A stretch of DNA of 64,000 nucleotides. Origin: Candidatus Nitrosocaldaceae archaeon (GTDB taxonomy: Archaea > Thermoproteota > Nitrososphaeria > Nitrososphaerales > Nitrosocaldaceae). The stretch covers positions 1-64,000 of the forward strand of contig BPGC01000001.1 in assembly GCA_026002835.1 (NCBI GenBank), written 5' to 3'. Shown here in pieces: positions 25,127 to 32,786 of the stretch (positions within the stretch are counted from its first letter, which is position 1; each line of letters starts with the position of its first letter). Both the position numbers and the translations under genes were made by a program. The notes under the pieces were generated by a model. The model was not told where the DNA came from and made no database searches. It saw only the letters and a program-made list of their open reading frames with translations.

Positions 25127-26239
25127 ATGTATGTAAGTAGCATAGCATTAAATGCAGATATCAATGCTTTAAGTTATAGGAGAGGTAAATTAACTAGGCT
25201 AGAGTTTTATGATAATATATTATATGTTCATAAACTTGCTGATAATGATCATCTAATAATACATGGAAGTATTTATGATGCTCATACAAACTCAATATTT
25301 GATAAAGATGGAAATTTTGCCTTTCTAGATATTGATAATCTAACTTTTGGAAGAGATGCTCTAGGTACTAAACCGTTATACTATTCTATAGAAGATAAAC
25401 TAGCAATTGCAAGTGATCCTAGAGCATTAGATAATCCTATTGCAGTTGAACCTGGTATGTTGTACCAATATGAGGATAGTTTAGAGATTGTAGATCTTAA
25501 TCCATTGCGAAACATAAATTCAATAGAGGATGATGAAGATGATGCTAAAGAGAATATTCTAAGATTGCTTAGAGAATCTATAGATAAAAGAAAGAAAAGA
25601 TGCCTAATAGGGGTATCTGGGATAGATAGTATAATACTAGCAAAGATTGCTAAAGAGAGATCAATTATAGTATGTATGAAGAACTCATATGATTATATAT
25701 ATGCTAAAAAGATCGCTAATGAATTAGATCTAGATATAATGCTTATTGATGAAGATATTATAAAAGATACATTAAAGATAATTCTAAAATTGCTTCCATT
25801 CAACGATTATATGAATATAAGTATAGGTCTGATCTTTTATCTATTAGCAAGATACGCTAAAGAGCAGAATTATGATAATATTATGCTTGGTCAATTAGCA
25901 GATGAGTTATTTGGAGGATATGCTAGATATTTATCAATAGACAAACGATTACTGAATAATGTATTGTATAATGATGTTATAAATTCATGGAGAGTAAACT
26001 TCCTTAGGGATGAGATTGTAACATCCCCGTTTACTGATATAACTCTTCCATATACATCAATTGATCTAGTTAGATACGTACTAGGTTTAAGATCAGATCT
26101 AAAGATTAGGAATGGAGAGAGGAAGTTCATCCTTAAAGAGGTTGCAAGGATGCTAAGCATAAATGAGGAATTGATAAGAGAGAAGAAAGCAGTTCAGTTT
26201 AGTAGTGGTATATACAAAACAGTAAAAAAGCTGATATAA
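25127..26239 (+). CDS. Asparagine-synthetase-like protein with degenerate active sites
   Basis: A 370-residue relative of AsnB. The N-terminal third follows the class-II amidotransferase layout (FGRDALGTKPLYYSIEDKLAIAS is the AsnB-type segment) but the protein does not start with the catalytic Cys2 and the first strands are missing. The C-terminal part is an AANH synthase domain with LIGVSGIDSIILA in place of the SGGxDS PP-loop, one glycine short, and LADELFGGYARY, matching the AsnB GADELFGGY motif. It may therefore not use glutamine. It is 21 bases before the queD fusion, so a role in deazaguanine or amide chemistry is possible. Confidence 0.75.
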   Translation: MYVSSIALNADINALSYRRGKLTRLEFYDNILYVHKLADNDHLIIHGSIYDAHTNSIFDKDGNFAFLDIDNLTFGRDALGTKPLYYSIEDKLAIASDPRALDNPIAVEPGMLYQYEDSLEIVDLNPLRNINSIEDDEDDAKENILRLLRESIDKRKKRCLIGVSGIDSIILAKIAKERSIIVCMKNSYDYIYAKKIANELDLDIMLIDEDIIKDTLKIILKLLPFNDYMNISIGLIFYLLARYAKEQNYDNIMLGQLADELFGGYARYLSIDKRLLNNVLYNDVINSWRVNFLRDEIVTSPFTDITLPYTSIDLVRYVLGLRSDLKIRNGERKFILKEVARMLSINEELIREKKAVQFSSGIYKTVKKLI

Positions 26240-26260
26240 ATTATAGTAATTAAAGATAGT

Positions 26261-27049
26261 ATGATAACAGATAAAGATCTTAGATATAGCGATGGTAAGA
26301 ATTTATTACAAAGTAGAACTGAACTATCTATAGCAAAGTTATTACAATATCTTAATATAAACTACGAATACAATCCTAAGATAATTATTAATAACAAAGA
26401 ATATAATATAGATTTTAAAGTTAATAACAAGTTCATAGAGGTTATTGATAATAAAGAGGATCTAGCAAAGTTTAATGAACTAAAAGATAAGATAGATATA
26501 TTTGGTATTGGCTCAGCTATTAACGTAGGAAAACAAGAAGAGTTAAATCAGATATTTGCATTTGATAATAATACCGAATATGGCTCAATCTTTATTGAAG
26601 ATCCTTCATTATCATTCGATTATGCTCATATATTACCATTAGTAGAAAAATGCTCGGTATTACATGGCCATACCTCTAGTGTAATGGTTGAGATAATTGG
26701 TAGCATGAAGAATAATTTAGTTATAGACTTTAGTGATGCTAAACGGCTAGTTAAAGAAGCTATAAGCATATTGGATCATAAATTCTTTATAAACAAAAAA
26801 TATGTTATTGATGAGAATGATGAGCATTATAGAGTAGCATTTGATGGTCCACAAGGTAGGTTTGATATCAGCATACCAAAACATACAACATATATGCTTG
26901 ATGGAGAAGCAACCGTAGAAAATCTTAGCAATGAGATAATAAGATTACTTATGCCTAAGATGCCTAGTAATGTAGATGCATTAGGAGTTTATATATATGA
27001 AGGAGTTAGCAAAGGAGCTCATGTAATATCTAGGTTATATAAGAGATGA
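26261..27049 (+). CDS. queD: QueD-type pterin synthase with N-terminal nuclease-like domain
   Basis: Two domains. Residues about 10-100 look like a small restriction-endonuclease fold (SRTELSIAKLLQYLNINYEY, YNIDFKVNNKFIEVID) with E21, D51 and E60 in suitable places but no clear catalytic lysine. Residues 108-262 are 6-carboxytetrahydropterin synthase: H123, H135 and H137 (LHGHTSS) for zinc, C131 as the catalytic cysteine, LDHKFF and the final EGVSKGA. QueD makes the second intermediate to preQ0, precursor of archaeosine in tRNA. Its stop overlaps the queC start by four bases. Confidence 0.88.
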   Translation: MITDKDLRYSDGKNLLQSRTELSIAKLLQYLNINYEYNPKIIINNKEYNIDFKVNNKFIEVIDNKEDLAKFNELKDKIDIFGIGSAINVGKQEELNQIFAFDNNTEYGSIFIEDPSLSFDYAHILPLVEKCSVLHGHTSSVMVEIIGSMKNNLVIDFSDAKRLVKEAISILDHKFFINKKYVIDENDEHYRVAFDGPQGRFDISIPKHTTYMLDGEATVENLSNEIIRLLMPKMPSNVDALGVYIYEGVSKGAHVISRLYKR

Positions 27050-27687
27050 AGAAAGCATTAGTATTGTTATCTGGAGGTATAGACTCTACCACTTGTTTAT
27101 ATCTAGCTAAAGAAGAGTATGAGACATATGCATTAACAATAAATTATTACTATAGATGGGATAAAGAATTAGAAGTAACTAGAACAATTGCAGATGCTAG
27201 TAATACAGAATTGTTAGAAGTAGATGCTAAATTTATTAAAGAAGCGTTTCATGTCTTTAAAAGGTATAAAGATAATGATCTTAGGTGGCCATTCTATATA
27301 CCAGCAAAGAATCTATTATTCTATGCTATAGCAGCGCATTATGCTGAATATATGAAGGCTAATGCTATAATTGCCGGTCATCATAAGGAAGATATGGAAT
27401 TTTATGCAGATGCTAACAAGAATTATTTATCGTTATTAAATCAATTATTAATACAAGGTGCTATGATACATAACGATTTTAGGGTGATTACTCCATTAGC
27501 AGACCTTAATAAAGTTGAGATAGTTAGATTGGGGCATGAACTAAATATACCATTTGAACTAACGTGGAGTTGTCATAAAAGAAGTAATAAACATTGTGGT
27601 AAATGCTATGGTTGTTTAGATAGAATTAATGCATTTAAAAGATTAGGTATTAGAGATCCAGTAAGTTATGAAACAAATTCTGTATAG
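27046..27687 (+). CDS. queC: 7-cyano-7-deazaguanine synthase QueC
   Basis: Makes preQ0 from carboxydeazaguanine, ATP and ammonia; in archaea preQ0 goes to archaeosine at tRNA position 15. The PP-loop LLSGGIDSTTCLYLA is at 7-21, the segment YYRWDKELEVTRTIADA and IAGHHKED follow, and the zinc site CHKRSNKHCGKCYGCLDR is near the C-terminus with all four cysteines. At 213 residues it is complete. Its stop codon lies one base before an inverted repeat of the IS5-like element, so its very last residues may derive from the insertion. Confidence 0.95.
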   Translation: MKKALVLLSGGIDSTTCLYLAKEEYETYALTINYYYRWDKELEVTRTIADASNTELLEVDAKFIKEAFHVFKRYKDNDLRWPFYIPAKNLLFYAIAAHYAEYMKANAIIAGHHKEDMEFYADANKNYLSLLNQLLIQGAMIHNDFRVITPLADLNKVEIVRLGHELNIPFELTWSCHKRSNKHCGKCYGCLDRINAFKRLGIRDPVSYETNSV

Positions 27688-27688
27688 A

Positions 27689-27705
27689 AATTTTTGCTTT
27701 GTGGA
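27689..27705 (+). repeat. Left terminal inverted repeat of the IS5-like element
   Basis: Seventeen bases, AATTTTTGCTTTGTGGA, identical to the reverse complement of 28645-28661. Confidence 0.9.
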
Positions 27706-27837
27706 CTAACCGATAACCTTATTGATCAGTGATATATATACTATGATATGAATTGGCATAATATAGATGAGATTAATTAAAAGAGGTGAGATATTATTAT
27801 CATTAGATTTTGTTAATAATTATAAGAGATAGAAGAG

Positions 27838-28543
27838 ATGAATAAAGGCAAAGTATTAAGATTATACCAAATAACTAATAGCTATGCACAATTCTTAGTA
27901 TTAATAAGTAAATATGCGTAGTATGCCATATAGACAATTAGAAGGTTTCACTATAGCATTGAATAGATTAATACCAAAGCTTAAATCAGTAGATTATTCA
28001 TGGATAAGAAAGAAGATACTATCTCTAGATATAGATTATAAGCGGTATAGCAATAATAATGATAATGAGCCATTAATAATATCATTAGACTCATCTGGTG
28101 CTAAGGTTCATAAATCATATATGCTAGAAAGCATGGTATAAAGAAGCATTACATAAAGATACATTTTGCTATTAATATCAATACTAAAGAGATTATAGAT
28201 ATGAGGATTACTAATGATGATATTCATGAAAGCAGCATTAGATATGTTAAAGGATAAAGGACAATAATATAGATAAATTATATGCTGATGGAGCTTATGA
28301 TAATATAGCATTATACAAGTTATTAGAGGATATGGTATAGAGGCTATTATTAAACCTAGAATGAATGCTATATATACCAATTATAAAGATAGGAATGAGA
28401 ATGTTAGATGTATTAAGCAATTAGGATATAAAGAATGGTCTAAGTTAAAAGGATATTGCAAAAGATATAGCAGAATAGTATATTCATCATTTAAGAGGAT
28501 ATTTAATAAGTATTGTTTATCTACTAGCATGAATAGTAAATAG
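27838..28543 (+). pseudogene. IS5-family transposase, frameshifted
   Basis: Pieces in several frames rebuild a DDE transposase: NKGKVLRLYQITNSYAQFL, then MPYRQLEGFTIALNRLIPKL from 27923, IISLDSSGAKVHKSY holding the first Asp, then after stops HFAINIKTKEIIDMRITNDD, LYADGAYDNIALYKLL with the second Asp, and NVRCIKQLGYKEWSKLKGY to SSFKRIFNKY at the end. The order and wording are those of IS5-type transposases. Stops and frameshifts after 27910, 28139 and 28260 make it inactive. Confidence 0.8.
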
Positions 28544-28644
28544 TAAAGGCAAAGGTATGGATATACAATATGTTAGTTAGGATGGTATAAAAGAGAAAGT
28601 ATAGATAATGAGATATTGTAATGATAATAATATGTTATAATTGA

Positions 28645-28661
28645 TCCACAAAGCAAAAATT
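28645..28661 (-). repeat. Right terminal inverted repeat of the IS5-like element
   Basis: Reverse complement of the left repeat with no mismatch over 17 bases. Confidence 0.9.
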
Positions 28662-28673
28662 ATTAAAGATTAG

Positions 28674-29036
28674 AGAAGTATAGATAATAGAATTGATAAC
28701 ATAACATATGATAGTTTATTCCTAGTTAGTATAGACAGTATTGAATATCAAGCTTATGGTTTTAGTAATATTACTTTCAAGGTAGAAGATGCAATTATTA
28801 ATAATACTAAAGATGATATACCAAGTATAATTGATCATAGTTATAAATGGGATGAGAATTGTAAATATTTATTATTTATGAAAGATGAATATATAACTAG
28901 CAGATATAAAATAATAGATGGAATAGCATATGGTAGAGAGTTTAGAGAAGGTATAGAGTTAAACAAATTAATAGATGTTATTAAAACCATGATAAACTTT
29001 AATATAACATGCCTAATCTTAAGAATATGGATCTAG
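28674..29036 (+). pseudogene. Gene remnant missing its 5' end, next to the IS element
   Basis: An open frame of 120 codons with coding-like composition (SIEYQAYGFSNITFKVEDAI, KYLLFMKDEYITSRYKIIDG) but no start codon before its late methionines. The layout, a strand-rich segment followed by KYLLFM and YKIIDGIAYG, resembles small secreted archaeal proteins. The frame opens 13 bases after the IS right end, and its own N-terminus and signal peptide are absent, which suggests loss on or after insertion. Its last 28 bases overlap the start of the next gene. Confidence 0.5.
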
Positions 29037-30229
29037 AGGATAGAACATTCTGGATACCTAAAGAAGAAGAGGTTAAACAAGGTCTAACTACTGATGCTTA
29101 TTTCTTATATACAAAAGAGATATTGGAGAAAGAAGGTTTGAATCCTAGAGTTACTATTGAGGTATTTGCTAGAAAAGTTGATAATAACTGGGGAGTTGTT
29201 CTAGGTATTTATGAAGTAGCCAAACTGCTTGAAGGTATGGATGTTGATGTATATGCTATGGAGGAAGGGGAGATATTTCAAACGAGTGATAAAACTAGCA
29301 TCTATGAACCAGTATTGAGCATTGAAGCTAATTATGCTGATATATCTATATTTGAGAATCCAATTCTAGGTTTTCTCTGCTTTGCTAGTGGAGTAGCAAG
29401 TAAAGCAGCTAGAATTAGATTAGCTGCTGATGATAAACTGTTATTATCATTTGGTACTAGAAGATCTCATCCATTTATGGCTCCTCTTATAGAGAGGGCA
29501 GCATATATTGCTGGCTTTGATTCAGTATCAAATGTATTAGGAGCAAAGATGATGAATAAAGAGGCTGTTGGAACGATGCCTCACGCTTTGATATTATCAT
29601 TTAACGATCAGAAGAAAGCATGGCTTGCATTTGATAAATACATGCCAGAGAATGTAAAAAGGATAGCATTGATAGATACACTTTATGACGAGAAGATAGA
29701 AGCAATTATGGCTTATGATGCATTAAAGGATAGACTTTATGGAGTTAGGCTAGATACTCCTAGCAGTAGGAGAGGTAATAGAAGGAAGATAATAGAAGAG
29801 GTTAGATGGGAATTAGCAATTAGAGGTGCAAAGGATGTAAAGATATTTGCTTCTGGAGGTTTAGATGAGGAAGAGATTGATGATCTTAAAGATATAGTTG
29901 ATGGATTTGGAGTTGGAACCAGCGTTAGTTCAGCTAAATCTATAGATTTCAGTTTCAAGATAGTTGAGGTTCATGAAGATAATAAGAGGATATTTAGATC
30001 AAAGAGAGGAGATCTATCTGGAAGAAAATATGTTTATAGAAGGAATTTTGATGATATTGTTAGCATAAATGATAAAGCACCAGAAGGTTATGAACCATTA
30101 TTAAAGCCATTAATTAAAGATGGGAAGATTGTTAGAGAGTTCAAGAGTGTAGATGAGTTAAGAGATAGAACTATGAAGAGATTGAAACAGTTTAAGGACT
30201 CTGAACCTAGATTGAGATGGGAAGTTTAA
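29009..30229 (+). CDS. pncB: Nicotinate phosphoribosyltransferase
   Basis: A 406-residue type-II phosphoribosyltransferase that converts nicotinate and PRPP to nicotinate mononucleotide for NAD salvage. Seen: LTTDAYFLYT near residue 26, FASGVASKAARIRLAADD, LSFGTRRSHPFMAPLIERAAY with the catalytic-loop histidine, GTMPHALIL, and the phosphate site IFASGGLDEEEID followed by VDGFGVGTSV. NAD synthase (nadE) is also in this window at 57.9 kb. The start is at the edge of the IS-disturbed region, and an in-frame ATG nine codons or so downstream is not needed. Confidence 0.93.
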   Translation: MPNLKNMDLEDRTFWIPKEEEVKQGLTTDAYFLYTKEILEKEGLNPRVTIEVFARKVDNNWGVVLGIYEVAKLLEGMDVDVYAMEEGEIFQTSDKTSIYEPVLSIEANYADISIFENPILGFLCFASGVASKAARIRLAADDKLLLSFGTRRSHPFMAPLIERAAYIAGFDSVSNVLGAKMMNKEAVGTMPHALILSFNDQKKAWLAFDKYMPENVKRIALIDTLYDEKIEAIMAYDALKDRLYGVRLDTPSSRRGNRRKIIEEVRWELAIRGAKDVKIFASGGLDEEEIDDLKDIVDGFGVGTSVSSAKSIDFSFKIVEVHEDNKRIFRSKRGDLSGRKYVYRRNFDDIVSINDKAPEGYEPLLKPLIKDGKIVREFKSVDELRDRTMKRLKQFKDSEPRLRWEV

Positions 30230-30237
30230 TGCTCTTA

Positions 30238-30852
30238 TTAAAATATCAATCTATAAATCATAAAAGCTTCAGCATATCCTTTAGGATCATTTCCTACTTT
30301 ACCTTGTACATATCTATAATTTGCTAATGATCTTATTGGCATAGGGTGCATATAAGTTCTATTTGCTTGACTCTTGTGTGCCTTTATAGCTTTTATTTTA
30401 ATATCGATCTCCTCTGTTATATCTACATATGCATCGGGTTTGAACTCTTTAGTAGTAGATGATAACGACTCGTAAAATATTATCTGTTTTATATCATTAC
30501 ATGCTTTTAATGCACACTTGTTTACTGTAACATGCACTTGATGTAGATCATAATTGCTGTGTACATAAAGTCTATCAGGTTCTATCTTATAATATATATC
30601 TCTCAATAATTTTACAAACTCTTTATTATACTTGTTAAGAGATAACGCATTGAAATCTAATATATGTAATTTGGCATTTAATATATCTGCTCCTTTTCTA
30701 GCCTCATTTATTCTTGATGGAGTATTATCTATACCACCAAGAGTACATACAACTATGTGAACTTCATCGCCAAGCTTGCTATGTTTTGCCAATGTCCCTC
30801 CAACTCCTAATTCTACATCATCTGGGTGTGCACCTATAGCTAAAACTTTCAT
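30238..30852 (-). CDS. PIG-L/LmbE family zinc deacetylase
   Basis: About 204 residues. The zinc motif AHPDD occurs in MKVLAIGAHPDDVELGVGGTL, and the third ligand is in DLHQVHVTV. These enzymes remove acetyl groups from N-acetylglucosamine-type sugars or related conjugates. ATG 30852 is chosen because it forms an ATGA overlap with the stop of the preceding gene. It is the last of three minus-strand genes after the WbqC-like protein and the degenerate LmbE-like paralogue, which suggests deacetylation of an amino sugar on a glycan or lipid. Confidence 0.9.
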   Translation of the reverse strand: MKVLAIGAHPDDVELGVGGTLAKHSKLGDEVHIVVCTLGGIDNTPSRINEARKGADILNAKLHILDFNALSLNKYNKEFVKLLRDIYYKIEPDRLYVHSNYDLHQVHVTVNKCALKACNDIKQIIFYESLSSTTKEFKPDAYVDITEEIDIKIKAIKAHKSQANRTYMHPMPIRSLANYRYVQGKVGNDPKGYAEAFMIYRLIF

Positions 30853-31292
30853 ACCAACCACCATTTGTCTAACATAAACTTATAACTAATAAAGAATTCT
30901 TCCTTCTCTAATTTATTTTTCAATATATTAGATTTTTGGTCATATATATCGCTAATATTAACTATAATGTTAGCATATTTATTGGTTTTTGTATATAATA
31001 GTACATTCTTTACATTTCTAGATGCTATTAATGCAGCATGGGTTAATGTAGGAGCATCTTTTGGAATAAATACCAATATTGGATCCAAATTATCTATTAG
31101 ATTTGTAAGCTCTGCTATAAATAATTGCAATTGTGCCTGCTTATTTATATAATGTATCCTGGCAAAATCTAATGAAATTGTTCCGTCTGTAAGTAATATA
31201 TGTATCTCATGCTTTTTAGATAATTTATATAATACACCAAAACAACTAGAAAGTAACTTTTCGGCATTATTGCTAATTGCTAATATTCTCAA
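30849..31292 (-). CDS. LmbE-like paralogue lacking the zinc site
   Basis: A 147-residue protein that follows its downstream neighbour strand by strand: MRILAISNNAEKLLSSCFGVL against MKVLAIGAHPDDVELGVGG, HEIHILLTDG against DEVHIVVCTLG, and DPILVFIPKDAPTLTHAALIA against the HQVHVTVNKCA region. The HPDD zinc motif is replaced by NNAE and only one histidine of the second site remains; the central helix region is shorter. It overlaps both neighbours by four bases. It is probably a catalytically dead partner of the true deacetylase. The homology is my reading of short patterns. Confidence 0.65.
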   Translation of the reverse strand: MRILAISNNAEKLLSSCFGVLYKLSKKHEIHILLTDGTISLDFARIHYINKQAQLQLFIAELTNLIDNLDPILVFIPKDAPTLTHAALIASRNVKNVLLYTKTNKYANIIVNISDIYDQKSNILKNKLEKEEFFISYKFMLDKWWLV

Positions 31293-32002
31293 TTCTCTAA
31301 AAGTTCACCGTTCTCAACTATTAATTTTAATGTATCGCTACCGACATTAAATAGCATGTCTATAATAGATAGATTTGGAATAAAACCTAGTTGAGGAAAC
31401 TGCTGCTCATACTCTGGACAATTGAATTTACTATAGAATAGTTTGATAGAATTACTTTCTAGCAATTTTTCATCTAGATAATTCTTTCCTCCTATGCCAG
31501 ATATATACTCATCTGCTCCTAACTTTTTACATATATTAACTATCAAATCGGAACTCTTACCTTCAACATTCAAACTTGATAGCAATATAATATCTTTTTT
31601 AATTCCTAGAATGAATAATATATGCTTGATCAATCCTAGATTAAATTCAGCAAGATATTTCCACTCTTTATTATAAATAATTCTTATATCATCTATATAT
31701 TTATCATAAAATTTAGCTTTAGAATAATTTACACGTAATGTATTTAGATGAGTCTCATTCCATGTCTTACCATTTATTGGCATATTGTTTATAAGAACAT
31801 TATCTATCGTTTGTGGTAGATTTCTTATTATTGGTACGCTTAACCATTTTGCGCCATGCTGTGTTTTTATCTTATTCCTATTTGTAAAGCCTTTCTTACT
31901 ATATTGAACACTATCTCCTATAACTAGTATATCTGCTTGATATACTTTCAAGAAGAATCCAGGATAAGGTAGAAAGTTTGGTTGATGAATAGTTATACGC
32001 AT
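31289..32002 (-). CDS. WbqC-like family protein
   Basis: A 237-residue protein starting MRITIHQPNFLPYPGFFLKVYQADILV, the hallmark of the WbqC family, with VQYSKKGFTNRNKIKTQHG, WLSVPI, LLSSLNVEGKSSDLIVNICKKLGADEYISGIGGKNYL and SILDMLFNVG-type C-terminus (here SIIDMLFNVGSD). WbqC proteins occur in O-antigen and surface glycan clusters, and are thought to add an acyl or amino acid group to sugars. It is the first gene of a tightly overlapping trio with the two LmbE-like proteins. Confidence 0.88.
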   Translation of the reverse strand: MRITIHQPNFLPYPGFFLKVYQADILVIGDSVQYSKKGFTNRNKIKTQHGAKWLSVPIIRNLPQTIDNVLINNMPINGKTWNETHLNTLRVNYSKAKFYDKYIDDIRIIYNKEWKYLAEFNLGLIKHILFILGIKKDIILLSSLNVEGKSSDLIVNICKKLGADEYISGIGGKNYLDEKLLESNSIKLFYSKFNCPEYEQQFPQLGFIPNLSIIDMLFNVGSDTLKLIVENGELLEN

Positions 32003-32131
32003 TATATTACTATTATTTTTTCCTAATATAAGAGTTTAATAACAGGTTCAGATAATATATTATATATGGCTCTATAAAAGCTTATTAATAGGCTCCATCA
32101 ACTTTAGATCATATTTATACAAACTATAATT

Positions 32132-32690
32132 ATGAAACGTAATAGAACTCCTCAACCATTAAAACTATATGCAATATATCTTTTGTTCAAGAAGATTAGC
32201 ATCTAAATGCTTAGAACCATTGATAAAAAGATCTAATATATCAATATGGAAATGGAGAGTATTGATATCAATATCTTTAGTATTAAAAAAAAGAAGGATG
32301 TTAAAGCTATAATGATATAAATAATTGTAATGATAAATGGAGAACATTACTGGTTATGGATAGCATATGAACCTTATATGAAAAGATATCTATTAATGAA
32401 TATATCTAGAGAATGGTATTAATATGTTATAATTTCATAAAATTATATGGTAGAAAGATAATTTATACTGATAATGTTGATATAATCAAGCATGCAGATG
32501 GTTAAGATTGAAGCATATTATTCATGATATTAATGGAAAGAATATTATGGAAAGAGCAATTCAATACATAAAAGATAGAACTGAATGCTTTGATGATAAC
32601 TTTCCATATATGAAGGATAATTGTAAGAGCATGTTACAAAATGGTTTAAACTATTCATAGCATATCTTAATGTTAAGATAGATTTAAGCA
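32132..32690 (+). pseudogene. Decayed IS6/IS240-like transposase
   Basis: Pieces in shifting frames rebuild the family: RNRTPQPLKLYAIYLLF, then SRRLASKCLEPLIKRSN and SIWKW in the next frame, then NGEHYWLWIAYEP and YLLMNISRE, IIYTDNVD at the second acidic position, and NIMERAIQYIKDRTECFD followed by DNFPYMKDNCK. The first catalytic Asp region reads IIVMINGE, so the usual DET is lost. Several stops and frameshifts make it dead. The rest of the 32003-32786 gap has nothing else I can support. Confidence 0.75.
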
Positions 32691-32786
32691 GATTCTTAGT
32701 TATAGATGTGGTTAACAGAGCCAATATTGATAATTATCTGGTTTAAATAATAGTATATCATGAATTTATATACATAATAACAAAAG

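Larger units (their letters stand above)
27689..28661 (+). mobile_element. IS5-like insertion element, inactive, with 17-bp terminal inverted repeats
   Basis: The ends are a perfect 17-bp inverted repeat: AATTTTTGCTTTGTGGA at 27689-27705 and its reverse complement at 28645-28661, giving an element of 973 bp. Inside lies a broken transposase. The left end abuts the queC stop codon and the right end abuts a gene remnant. No certain target-site duplication can be read from the flanks. Confidence 0.85.
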
